NCBI GenBank assembly: GCA_045644765.1 | Contig: JAZRHM010000033.1 | Span: 1 to 64,000 of the forward strand | Direction of reading: 5' to 3' | Origin: JAFTYO01 sp045644765 | Lineage (GTDB): Bacteria > Pseudomonadota > Alphaproteobacteria > RF32 > CAG-239 | Length of the DNA stretch: 64,000 nt | Part shown: positions 26,861 to 34,289 of the stretch, piece after piece | Layout of the letters: each line of letters starts with the position of its first letter | How positions within the stretch are numbered: position 1 is the first letter of the stretch | The notes under the pieces: generated by a model | Seen by the model: only the letters and a program-made list of their open reading frames with translations | Databases searched by the model: none | What the model was told of the DNA's origin: nothing | Made by a program: the position numbers and the translations under genes

Positions 26861-27451
26861 TTATGAAATTGTTTTAAGATAATCGGTAAATTTTTTCAAT
26901 GCTCTACCACGATGAGAAATTCTGTTTTTAATTTCAGATCCTAATTCTGCAAACGTCTTATCATATCCTAAAGGCACAAAAATAGGATCAAAACCAAATC
27001 CGGAATCCCCTTTTCTATCGTAAGAAATTACGCCATCTACCCTTCCTTCAAAACTCTTGTATGTTCCGTCAGGGTATCCTAAAGCCATAACGCAAGCAAA
27101 ATATGCGGATCTGTCTTCGGCTTTTGAATCGGCAATTTCCTGTAAAAGCATCTCTATAGCTTTATCAAAATCACGATTTGGCGCATATCTGGCAGAATAC
27201 ACCCCCGGTCTTCCTCCCAAGGCTTTCACACATAACCCCGAATCGTCAGCGATACAAGTAACTCCTGTTAATTTTGCTATAGCAACAGCTTTTAAAGCAG
27301 CGTTTTCTTCAAAAGTTTCTCCCGTTTCCTCAACATCCGGCATTTCTATATCTTCTGACGTCTTAACTGTTATTCCGAATGGTTCTAATATTTGTTTTAA
27401 TTCGGCAATTTTACCTTTATTATGGCTGGCGAAAATAAGTTCTTTCATCAT
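26861..27451 (-). CDS. rdgB: Non-canonical purine NTP pyrophosphatase (RdgB/HAM1)
   Basis: Removes dITP, XTP and similar deaminated purine nucleotides from the pool. The SHNKGK motif (9-14) is the HAM1 signature, followed by TGETFEENAALKA, the metal-binding IADDSGLCV and GRPGVYSARYA. The C-terminal HRGRALKKF is also conserved. The length of 196 aa is normal. Its ATG overlaps the rph stop in an ATGA junction. It sits immediately upstream of addB on the same strand, forming a nucleic-acid maintenance run with rph and addAB. Confidence 0.97.
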   Translation of the reverse strand: MMKELIFASHNKGKIAELKQILEPFGITVKTSEDIEMPDVEETGETFEENAALKAVAIAKLTGVTCIADDSGLCVKALGGRPGVYSARYAPNRDFDKAIEMLLQEIADSKAEDRSAYFACVMALGYPDGTYKSFEGRVDGVISYDRKGDSGFGFDPIFVPLGYDKTFAELGSEIKNRISHRGRALKKFTDYLKTIS

Positions 27452-28161
27452 TTTATTCCTAAAGCTTGTTTTTGTTTTTCAATAAGTTCTTTTATACCAT
27501 CTTTTGCAGTTTCAAATAGTTCAAAAAATTTATCTTGTTCAAACGGTTCTTCTTCTGCTGTACCCTGAATTTCCACAATGCGACCGCTTTCAGTAATCAC
27601 AAAATTCGTATCGGCTCTGGCCGAACTGTCTTCATCATAATCTAAGTCCAACAGAACCTTATCACCATCAAGCCCACATGACACTGCCGCAACAAACTCT
27701 TTTATCGGATTTTTTTGTAATTTTCCTTCTTTTTTTAATTTTTCCAAAGCCATATAAAGAGCCACAAAACTTCCCGTTATGGATGCTGTTCTTGTTCCTC
27801 CGTCTGCCTGTAACACATCACAATCAATTAAAATCATATAATCTTTTAATGCGTACAAATCCGTAACAGATCTTAATGATCGCCCTATCAGACGTTGTAT
27901 TTCATGGGTGCGACCGGAAACACCTTTTGTCTCACGAGAAACTCTTGTTTGAGTAGAACGAGGCAATAAAGAATATTCGGCGGTAACCCAACCTTTATCT
28001 GATCCTTTAAGCCATGCCGGCAATTTATCATCCACACTCGCCGTACATAAAACTTTAGTGTTTCCACAAGTGATTAAACATGACCCTTCAGCATACAAAT
28101 TAACTCCTGTTTGAATTTGAACTTCACGTAAAGTTTTTTCTCCTCTGTTATTTTTACGCAT
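27448..28161 (-). CDS. rph: Ribonuclease PH
   Basis: A phosphorolytic 3'-exoribonuclease that trims tRNA precursors. All 237 residues align with the family by eye: the start LREVQIQTGVNLYAEGSCLI, the motif EYSLLPRSTQTRVSRE, the phosphate-site arginines in GRTHEIQRLIGRSLR, and the D-x-D-V-L-Q-A-D-G-G-T-R-T block CDVLQADGGTRTASI. It overlaps aroK by eight bases at its start and rdgB by four at its end. Confidence 0.97.
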   Translation of the reverse strand: MRKNNRGEKTLREVQIQTGVNLYAEGSCLITCGNTKVLCTASVDDKLPAWLKGSDKGWVTAEYSLLPRSTQTRVSRETKGVSGRTHEIQRLIGRSLRSVTDLYALKDYMILIDCDVLQADGGTRTASITGSFVALYMALEKLKKEGKLQKNPIKEFVAAVSCGLDGDKVLLDLDYDEDSSARADTNFVITESGRIVEIQGTAEEEPFEQDKFFELFETAKDGIKELIEKQKQALGIK

Positions 28162-28705
28162 TTTTATGCCCCTTCACATAGAAATCATTAATTGCTTTTA
28201 CCACTCTTGAAACAGTGTGTTCAACCCTCTCATCTTTTGTTTCAACCACAATATCAGCTTCGCTGTAATATGGATATTCTTCTTTGATATAACTTTCTAA
28301 ACGTTCTTTCAAAACCGAATCGGCATCCATCAAAAAGGGGCGATGTTTTCGACCTGTAGTACGATTATATAAGGTTTCCACATCTGCTTTAAGCCATATG
28401 GTTAAAGCATTTTCTTTTGCTAAATCTCTGGTAGTTTGTGCCACAAACGAACCGCCACCTGACGCTAACACGCAAGGAGTTCCTTTAAGTAAACGCTTCA
28501 TAACTCTCATTTCTCCGGCTCGATACTCTTCCGGACCAAAACATTTTAAAACATCAATAAGAGAAAGGCCAGCTGCTTTTTCGATTTCTCTATCACCATC
28601 GACGAAAGGAAGTTTCAACTTTTGTGCCAATCTTTTACCGACACTTGTTTTACCACTGCCCATCAATCCGACCAGAAGAATTATTTTATTTGTACAATTT
28701 ATCAT
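28154..28705 (-). CDS. aroK: Shikimate kinase
   Basis: Phosphorylates shikimate at O-3 in aromatic amino-acid synthesis. The P-loop GLMGSGKT lies at 13-20. The shikimate-binding pieces DGDREIEKAAG and FRAGEMRV-like EYRAGEMRV are present, then the substrate glycine motif LASGGGSFV, and the lid arginines RTTGRKHRPFL. At 183 aa it is the usual length. The usual partner aroB is not downstream: the gene instead overlaps rph, so this arrangement differs from the common aroK-aroB pair. Confidence 0.95.
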   Translation of the reverse strand: MINCTNKIILLVGLMGSGKTSVGKRLAQKLKLPFVDGDREIEKAAGLSLIDVLKCFGPEEYRAGEMRVMKRLLKGTPCVLASGGGSFVAQTTRDLAKENALTIWLKADVETLYNRTTGRKHRPFLMDADSVLKERLESYIKEEYPYYSEADIVVETKDERVEHTVSRVVKAINDFYVKGHKNA

Positions 28706-28790
28706 TTCTTAATACTTCTTTCAATTTATTATGCTAGATAATACAAACATTATATTTATTAAGCAACATTTTTTATGAGGTTAATTTACT

Positions 28791-28931
28791 ATGTAGCAAA
28801 AAAAATACAACTGGATTTTTTACATTTTGATTTTAGTTATTGTCGGTGGCATATTTTATGTTGCTACCAAAGACATTACCCCAATTTCTCATCAAGTTGA
28901 AAACAGTTTAAAAATCAATTTTAATAAATAA
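28791..28931 (+). pseudogene. Small membrane protein gene upstream of xerD, amber codon at position 2
   Basis: An ATG at 28791 is followed at once by TAG (28794-28796), then by an open frame of 44 codons that ends with TAA at 28929, three bases before the xerD ATG. The frame encodes one hydrophobic helix (YNWIFYILILVIVGGIFYVA) and a short polar tail (TKDITPISHQVE...). Alphaproteobacteria often have a small single-helix protein of this plan directly upstream of xerD, which supports a real gene here. GAGG lies 10 bases before the ATG. TAG acts as a stop elsewhere in the window (atpD, dciA, the Nudix gene). The frame is therefore either broken, restarted at TTG 28827, or a sequence error. Confidence 0.6.
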
Positions 28932-28934
28932 AAA

Positions 28935-29849
28935 ATGAGCATCGAGGCTATAAATCTGTTTTTAGATATGATAACGGCCGAAAAAGGATCCAGCCACAAT
29001 ACGGCAGTTTCCTATCAGTATGATTTAATTCAATTTTTCGATATAACAAAAACAAACGCACGCAATATCACCAGAAAGCATATATCAGATTATGTTCAAG
29101 AATTAGCAAACTTACATTATGCACCAAAATCTCAAGCAAGAAAGCTTTCTGCCGTAAGAGAATTTTGTAAATTTTTACTACAAGAAAAAATTTTGACAGA
29201 TAATCCTTGCCTGAATATTATAACTCCAAAGCTGGAAAAAAAAATACCTAATTTCTTAAGTCCGTCACAAATAAAAATATTAATTGAAACTGCTAAAAAA
29301 CAACCTAATTTTTCCATAAAAAGAATCGGCGTAATGATAAACCTCATGTTTGCTACGGGGCTTAGAGTATCAGAGCTTATCCAATTATCGGAAAATTCCA
29401 TAAATTATGATAAAAAAATAGTAACAGTAATCGGTAAAGGAAATAAAGAAAGAATCATTCCCATAGCAGAACATGCCAGAAATGACGTTAGAGATTACGC
29501 AAATACATATCGCCAATTATTTATAAAAAAAAGAAAAGTTTCTGCTTGGCTTTTTCCTTCCTTAAGATCTGCAAGCGGTCATATTACTCGAGATACTTTT
29601 TTCAAATATTTAAAGACACTGGCTATTAATGCCGAATTAAATCCGGATATTATATCTCCTCACACATTAAGACATTCTTTTGCTACAAATCTTATTAATA
29701 ACGACTCTGATTTGCGCAGTGTACAAAAAATGTTGGGCCATGAAAATATTGCGACCACCGAAATTTATACACACATATTAAAAGAAAAACTTGCAGACAC
29801 CGTAATGAAAAAACATCCCTTGGCATCAGTAAATTTTAAATCTGATTGA
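28935..29849 (+). CDS. xerD: Site-specific tyrosine recombinase XerD
   Basis: XerD resolves chromosome dimers at dif with XerC and FtsK. At 304 aa it has the usual N-terminal SAM-like core-binding domain (about 1-90) and the C-terminal catalytic domain. Catalytic residues are visible: Arg144 in ATGLRVSEL, the lysine of VIGKGNKERIIPI, His243 and Arg246 in HTLRHSF, His269 in LGHENIATTEIYTH, and nucleophile Tyr278. XerD is favoured over XerC by the neighbourhood (small helix protein before it, shikimate kinase divergent), as in many alphaproteobacteria. Not a mobile-element integrase, since nothing mobile surrounds it. Confidence 0.92.
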   Translation: MSIEAINLFLDMITAEKGSSHNTAVSYQYDLIQFFDITKTNARNITRKHISDYVQELANLHYAPKSQARKLSAVREFCKFLLQEKILTDNPCLNIITPKLEKKIPNFLSPSQIKILIETAKKQPNFSIKRIGVMINLMFATGLRVSELIQLSENSINYDKKIVTVIGKGNKERIIPIAEHARNDVRDYANTYRQLFIKKRKVSAWLFPSLRSASGHITRDTFFKYLKTLAINAELNPDIISPHTLRHSFATNLINNDSDLRSVQKMLGHENIATTEIYTHILKEKLADTVMKKHPLASVNFKSD

Positions 29850-29881
29850 TTTTTTAACTTCAATAATCTACACTATTTTAC

Positions 29882-30403
29882 ATGAAAAAAGAAAAAAACA
29901 TAATAAATGAAGAACACAAAAGCACCGGTTTAACACCTTTTGCTGTTGACCTGACTGACTTTGCCTCAAAACTTTTAGGCAAGCAAGGTTTGGTTGAAAT
30001 GAAAATTTTAACTGCATGGAATAATATAGTCGGAGATGATTTAGCAAAATATTCTATACCGGAAAAAATCTCTTTTGTTAAAGATAACAGGGATAACGGA
30101 ATTTTACATCTAGTTGTTGCAAATGGAGCTTATGCACTTCAAATAGGACATAAAAACACAATAATATTAGAAAAAATAAATACTTTTTTTGGTTATAAGG
30201 CCGTTTCACAAATAAAAATATCACAAAATGAAGCCCCTTTTTATCACCATGAAGAAACTATTTTTGAAGATAAGACCAATAAAAAACTTGTATCTGACCA
30301 AGAACAAAACTATATTGTTGAAATAACCAAAGATGTTAAAAATTCCGAACTAAAAAAGCGTTTACAAAGTTTGGGTGAAAATATTTTCAAACAAAATAAA
30401 TAG
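29882..30403 (+). CDS. dciA: DciA-family (DUF721) putative helicase loader
   Basis: DciA-type proteins load the replicative helicase DnaB in bacteria that lack DnaC or DnaI. The DUF721 domain spans about 20-105: the segment LLGKQGLVEMKILTAWNNIV followed by GDDLAKYSIPEKI, and the strand block GILHLVVANGAYALQIGHKN. A charged C-terminal tail of about 65 residues follows. The 173-residue protein precedes a DsbA-like gene, an order frequent in alphaproteobacteria. It ends with TAG, and the ribosome site of the next gene overlaps this stop. Confidence 0.88.
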   Translation: MKKEKNIINEEHKSTGLTPFAVDLTDFASKLLGKQGLVEMKILTAWNNIVGDDLAKYSIPEKISFVKDNRDNGILHLVVANGAYALQIGHKNTIILEKINTFFGYKAVSQIKISQNEAPFYHHEETIFEDKTNKKLVSDQEQNYIVEITKDVKNSELKKRLQSLGENIFKQNK

Positions 30404-30413
30404 GAGAAAATTT

Positions 30414-31133
30414 GTGGAAAAATTTATACGAACAATCAGCACTGTCATTACATTTGTTTTATTTTATGTAATTGCATCTTATGTATATCTTTCAAGCAAA
30501 GGTTTTGTGTACAAAAACGGCACTTTTTCTTTGGTAAAAGAAGTTAAAGCCGCTTCCAGAAGTAACGAATTTGCTTATCAGATAGATAGTAATATTGCTA
30601 TAAACTTTAAGGATGATAAAGCTATGGGAGATACAAAAGCTCCTCTTACATTATATGAATTTTCTTCTTTGGGATGCTCTCATTGTGCAGATTTTCACCT
30701 TAACATACTTCCGAAATTAAAAGATGATTTCATATCTAATGGTAAGCTGAGGGTAGTTTTTGTAAACTTTCCTTTAGATCAAAAATCTATGAAAGGAGCT
30801 ATGTTGTCAGAATGCTTATCATCTGAAAAAAGAGAACAATTTTTAAATACAGTATTCTTAAAACAAAGAGAATGGATGTTATCTTTCAAACCTGAAGATA
30901 TTTTTGCAAAATATGCCACAGATGATACCTTCACAAAAGAAGATGCGTCAAAATGTATGTCTGATGATTTATTAGCACAAAATATTATTGCTGATAGACA
31001 AGAAGCAATTGATAAACTCAAAGTACAAGGTACACCGGCTTTCTTATTTAGTTCAGGTGGCGTAAATGAAATCATTTATGGGGTACCTAATTATGAACTA
31101 TTAAAAACCTACATTGAAAACAGATTGTTATAA
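30414..31133 (+). CDS. DsbA-family thiol oxidoreductase, membrane-anchored
   Basis: A periplasmic thioredoxin-fold protein of 239 residues. One N-terminal transmembrane helix (about 7-26, VITFVLFYVIASYVYL) anchors it. The active site CSHC falls at 88-91, and the cis-Pro loop QGTPAFLF is near 209-216. The family (DsbA-like with a thioredoxin-4 type domain) handles disulfide formation or isomerisation. GTG 30414 is chosen because an AGGAG site lies just upstream. The open frame reaches back to GTG 30375 inside dciA, without a signal. It is in the usual alphaproteobacterial position after dciA. Confidence 0.87.
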   Translation: MEKFIRTISTVITFVLFYVIASYVYLSSKGFVYKNGTFSLVKEVKAASRSNEFAYQIDSNIAINFKDDKAMGDTKAPLTLYEFSSLGCSHCADFHLNILPKLKDDFISNGKLRVVFVNFPLDQKSMKGAMLSECLSSEKREQFLNTVFLKQREWMLSFKPEDIFAKYATDDTFTKEDASKCMSDDLLAQNIIADRQEAIDKLKVQGTPAFLFSSGGVNEIIYGVPNYELLKTYIENRLL

Positions 31134-31146
31134 TTATACAAAAGAT

Positions 31147-31452
31147 ATGATTAAAAAACCGGATGACATAAAAAATCTTGATAAAAAAATAGCTGCCTTC
31201 AAAAAAGCAGAGCAAATAAAACTATCAGAGCCTAAAAATGATCCCGAATACTCTTCAGCAGCAGCCGGTTTCCAAATAAGTACCGAGTTATTAGCCGGTG
31301 TCATAATTGGAGCGGCCATAGGATATGTTTTTGATAAATTGTTTAATACTACACCTTGGTTATTAGCTCTTTTTACAATTTTTGGTGGAGCGGCCGGTTT
31401 ATTAAACATTTATAAAACATTTAAAGCTGAAAATGGAAGCAATGAGGAGTAA
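31147..31452 (+). CDS. atpI: ATP synthase protein I (AtpI)
   Basis: AtpI assists assembly of the c-ring and is encoded first in many Fo operons. This 101-residue version has an amphipathic N-terminus and two hydrophobic helices (about 45-64 and 73-92). The segment LLAGVIIGAAIGYVFDKLF, with the usual Asp, and the GGAAGLLNIYKTF end match alphaproteobacterial AtpI. The frame is open from TTG 31114 inside the DsbA-like gene; ATG 31147 avoids that overlap and gives the usual length. It is followed by atpB after five bases. Confidence 0.85.
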   Translation: MIKKPDDIKNLDKKIAAFKKAEQIKLSEPKNDPEYSSAAAGFQISTELLAGVIIGAAIGYVFDKLFNTTPWLLALFTIFGGAAGLLNIYKTFKAENGSNEE

Positions 31453-31457
31453 AGTTT

Positions 31458-32180
31458 ATGGCAAGTCCTTTAGAGCAATTTACTGTCAAACCGCTAATTC
31501 CGATTACAATCGGCAATTATGATATATCTTTTACAAATTCAGCATTGTTCATGGTAATAACCATACTGAGCATCGTTATATTATTTGCTTTCTGCCTAAG
31601 AAAAAGAAGTATTATTCCCACTATATCACAGTCAATACCGGAAACCACATACGATTTTATCCACAATTTGCTAAAAAACAGCGCAGGAAAAGATGGTTTA
31701 AAATATTTTTCGTTTATTTTCAGTATATTCTTGTTTATTGCTTTCGGTAATTTTTTAGGTCTTTTCCCTTACAGTTTTACATTTACTTCACATTTAGCTG
31801 CTGTAGGGTGCTTATCGATATTGGCCCTTATATTTAACATTATTGTCGGAATAAAAGTAAAAAAATGGGGATATTTAAGAACTTTTTTACCCAAAGGGAT
31901 TCCCGTAGCATTAGCTCCGCTTGTTATCCCTATTGAGGCGATTTCATTATTGTCGAAACCGTTTAGTTTAACCGTACGCTTAGTTGCCAACATGACAGTT
32001 GGGCATATAATGTTAAAAATTTTAGCAGGTTTTATTGTTGCATTAGGACTTGGTGGTATTGTTCCGCTCTTGTTTGATGCTTGTATTATTATTTTTGAAA
32101 TGTTTATTGCAGTTTTGCAAGCATACATATATACTGTATTAAGCTGTATATATTTAAGTGATGCCATTCATCATCACTGA
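31458..32180 (+). CDS. atpB: ATP synthase Fo subunit a
   Basis: Subunit a forms the proton half-channels beside the c-ring. The essential arginine is Arg174 in SLTVRLVANM. The segment FGNFLGLFPYSFTFTSHL and the C-terminal helix FEMFIAVLQAYIYTVLSCIYL with a His-rich tail (DAIHHH) are typical of the family. Length is 240 aa, and hydrophobic helices occupy most of the protein. GAGGAGT precedes the ATG. Confidence 0.97.
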   Translation: MASPLEQFTVKPLIPITIGNYDISFTNSALFMVITILSIVILFAFCLRKRSIIPTISQSIPETTYDFIHNLLKNSAGKDGLKYFSFIFSIFLFIAFGNFLGLFPYSFTFTSHLAAVGCLSILALIFNIIVGIKVKKWGYLRTFLPKGIPVALAPLVIPIEAISLLSKPFSLTVRLVANMTVGHIMLKILAGFIVALGLGGIVPLLFDACIIIFEMFIAVLQAYIYTVLSCIYLSDAIHHH

Positions 32181-32212
32181 TAACTTAAATTTTGATAAAG
32201 AAAGGAAATATT

Positions 32213-32434
32213 ATGGAACCGATAGCTTATATCTCTGCTGCAATTTGTGCTGTATCTATGACTGTTGCTGCCTGGGGCGTTACCAAACTTTGGACAACAA
32301 TGATTGAAACGGTTGGTCGCAATCCGCAAGTAAAAAAAGAAGTTGATATTTATGGTTGGGCAGGTTTTGCCGCAATTGAAGCTATTGCATTGTATGCATT
32401 AGTTGTTGCTTTGGTGATTTTGACCGGCAAATAA
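32213..32434 (+). CDS. atpE: ATP synthase Fo subunit c
   Basis: The proteolipid that forms the rotor ring. The start ATG 32213 follows AAAGGAAA, giving 73 residues in two helices joined by the conserved loop RNP (36-38). The ion-binding carboxylate is Glu56 in FAAIEAIAL. Helix 1 is unusual: where most c subunits have GxGxGxG, this one reads V18 A A W21 G22 V T24, with only one glycine of the four. It also has two tryptophans and Lys25 in this helix. The divergence may change ring packing. An open frame extends seven codons further upstream. Confidence 0.93.
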   Translation: MEPIAYISAAICAVSMTVAAWGVTKLWTTMIETVGRNPQVKKEVDIYGWAGFAAIEAIALYALVVALVILTGK

Positions 32435-32436
32435 AC

Positions 32437-32916
32437 ATGCCTCAACTTGAAACATCTACATATCTTTCACAAATATTCTGGCTTATAACCACATTTTTAA
32501 GCCTGTGGTTTTTTATGGCATGGTTTATTATACCTAAAATTGAAGATGTTATGGAGCAGCGCCGACGTAAAATTGATGATTTTGTGCAAAAAGCCGAAAG
32601 ATTCAACAAACAGGCGCTTATCTCTTTAAATAAATATGAAAAAGCTTTAGAAAAAGCGAAAGAAGAAGCTCAAAACACAATAGCAAACAATAAAAAGGAA
32701 TTAGAGGATTGTGTCTTAGCAAGACGAACTCAAGTTGAGGAATTATTAAATAAAAAAATTGCCGATACTGAAATTATGCTTGCAAAAGAAAAACAAGAAA
32801 CTCTAATTGCTATAGATCAACTTTCCCTAACATTGGCAAATGACATTTTAGCGAAACTAGATGTTCAAAACATTAATTATGACGTCCTCAATAAATTCAC
32901 CGGAGATAATAAATAA
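32437..32916 (+). CDS. atpF': ATP synthase Fo subunit b' (first b-type subunit)
   Basis: Alphaproteobacteria carry two b-type peripheral-stalk subunits. This 159-residue protein has one N-terminal transmembrane helix (SQIFWLITTFLSLWFFMAWF) followed by a long charged helix (about 35-145) predicted to be a coiled coil. The PKIEDVMEQRRRKIDDFV junction is typical of b' in this group. It lies two bases after atpE and overlaps the next gene by one base, so the stalk subunits are likely translated in step. Confidence 0.93.
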   Translation: MPQLETSTYLSQIFWLITTFLSLWFFMAWFIIPKIEDVMEQRRRKIDDFVQKAERFNKQALISLNKYEKALEKAKEEAQNTIANNKKELEDCVLARRTQVEELLNKKIADTEIMLAKEKQETLIAIDQLSLTLANDILAKLDVQNINYDVLNKFTGDNK

Positions 32917-33548
32917 TGGATATAGAAACACAAGAACATTTATCTTCTTCCGAATTTATTGACAATGCTCAAAATGCTGTCATAGAGGCTGTGGACAATG
33001 TTTCAGAAATGATATCAGAAACAACCACTTTATCCGAATTTCAAGACACTCATCATAGCAAAATTTTTTATCAAAGCCCTGAATTTTGGGTTGGAATGGC
33101 TTTTGTTTTAGTTGTTGTTTTTTTAGCCAAACCTATAAGTAAAATAGCAAAAAATTTTTTTACTAAAAGGCGTGATGATATCATTAATCGCATTAACGAA
33201 GCTGAAAAACTGAGAGATGAAGCACAAGCACTATTATCCCAATATGAACGTAAATTTTTACATGCAAAAGATGAAGCTAAAAGCATTTTAGATAAAGCAA
33301 CCGCTGAAATTGAAAACATAACAGAATATGAATTAAATAAAATAGAAAAAGAATTAGATAATAAACAAAAAGAAGTTGATAGAAACATTGAAGCATCAAT
33401 AGAGAATATTAAAACAGAATTAAGCACACTTGCTGTCTCAAAAGCGCTCTGTATGGTAAATAAATATATACAAAACAATTTTGATAAAAAACAGCATGAA
33501 ACACTTATTGATAAATCAATAAAAAATATTCTAAACACTTTAAAATAA
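32916..33548 (+). CDS. atpF: ATP synthase Fo subunit b with an N-terminal extension
   Basis: The second peripheral-stalk subunit, 210 residues. A single transmembrane helix (SPEFWVGMAFVLVVVFLAKPI) occurs at about 50-70. It is preceded by about 50 polar, acidic residues not present in most b subunits (usually the helix starts within 10 residues). The rest is a long charged helix with coiled-coil character, ending near LNTLK. It closes the Fo cluster; no epsilon or delta gene follows. The extension faces the periplasm side of the helix, and its role is unknown. Confidence 0.9.
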   Translation: MDIETQEHLSSSEFIDNAQNAVIEAVDNVSEMISETTTLSEFQDTHHSKIFYQSPEFWVGMAFVLVVVFLAKPISKIAKNFFTKRRDDIINRINEAEKLRDEAQALLSQYERKFLHAKDEAKSILDKATAEIENITEYELNKIEKELDNKQKEVDRNIEASIENIKTELSTLAVSKALCMVNKYIQNNFDKKQHETLIDKSIKNILNTLK

Positions 33549-33563
33549 GAATCATTTACATGA

Positions 33564-34289
33564 TTATATTTTGTAAACTCTTGCCACAGTTAAAAAATCG
33601 ACTGATTTTGCACCGGCTTTAATTAAAACCTTAGCACACTCTTTTAGAGTAGAACCGGTTGTTTGAACATCATCAATTAAAACAACTCTTTTATCCTTTA
33701 TATTTTCAGGATATTTTACCATAAAAGCATCTTTAATATTCTTGATTCGGGCTTTTCCCGAATAGCTTACTTGGGGCTTAGTTGATTTATGTTTAACCAA
33801 AGATTTAAAATCTGTTTCTATTAACACTAATTTACTGAGTTCTGTTGCCAATAAAGCTGATTGATTATATCTTCTTTTTACAAGCCTTTTATAATGTAAC
33901 GGAACCGGTATCAAAACATCAGCACCTGCTGAAAATATATCACTACCGGCCATTTTCAACCACTTAGCGAAAACTTTGGCATTTTCAGTTTTATCCATGA
34001 ATTTAAATGCTAAAATCATATTTTTTGATAAAGTTTCATATTTAATTGCCGAGCGAGAATATCTGAAAAGCTTTTTAGTATCGTTCACGCACATCGGGCA
34101 GAGCAAGTTTTTATTGACACCCATACAGTCAGGTAACGGTAAGCCACAACACTTACAATGAGGATCTGAAATAAATGTTACTTCATTAAAACAATCGGCA
34201 CATAAACCATCTTCATCAGCCAAAATTTTTCCACAATTTATACATCGGGGAGGAAGAAAAAAATTTATAATATCTTTTAGTATACTCAT
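33564..34289 (-). CDS. comF: ComF-family phosphoribosyltransferase-like protein
   Basis: ComF proteins combine an N-terminal zinc-ribbon with a phosphoribosyltransferase domain and help DNA uptake in competent bacteria. The N-terminal cysteines (CINCGK, CADC, CKCC, CPMC) lie at about 16-73 and fit the usual four-pair zinc ribbon. The PRT loop is VVLIDDVQTTGSTLKECAKVL at about 204-224. Length is 241 aa. It overlaps sucD by four bases at its start and is in the same transcript as sucCD. A comEC homologue lies 4 kb away on the same strand. Confidence 0.93.
   Translation of the reverse strand: MSILKDIINFFLPPRCINCGKILADEDGLCADCFNEVTFISDPHCKCCGLPLPDCMGVNKNLLCPMCVNDTKKLFRYSRSAIKYETLSKNMILAFKFMDKTENAKVFAKWLKMAGSDIFSAGADVLIPVPLHYKRLVKRRYNQSALLATELSKLVLIETDFKSLVKHKSTKPQVSYSGKARIKNIKDAFMVKYPENIKDKRVVLIDDVQTTGSTLKECAKVLIKAGAKSVDFLTVARVYKI

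Noticed and set aside
28794..28796. Global reassignment of TAG to an amino acid
   Set aside because: atpD, dciA and the Nudix gene all end at TAG exactly where their families end, and the next genes' ribosome sites follow. TAG is used as a normal stop in this genome.
28935..29849. Tyrosine recombinase as a sign of an integrated element
   Set aside because: The protein has the size and neighbours of housekeeping XerD. There is no attachment-site repeat, tRNA, phage or plasmid gene nearby.
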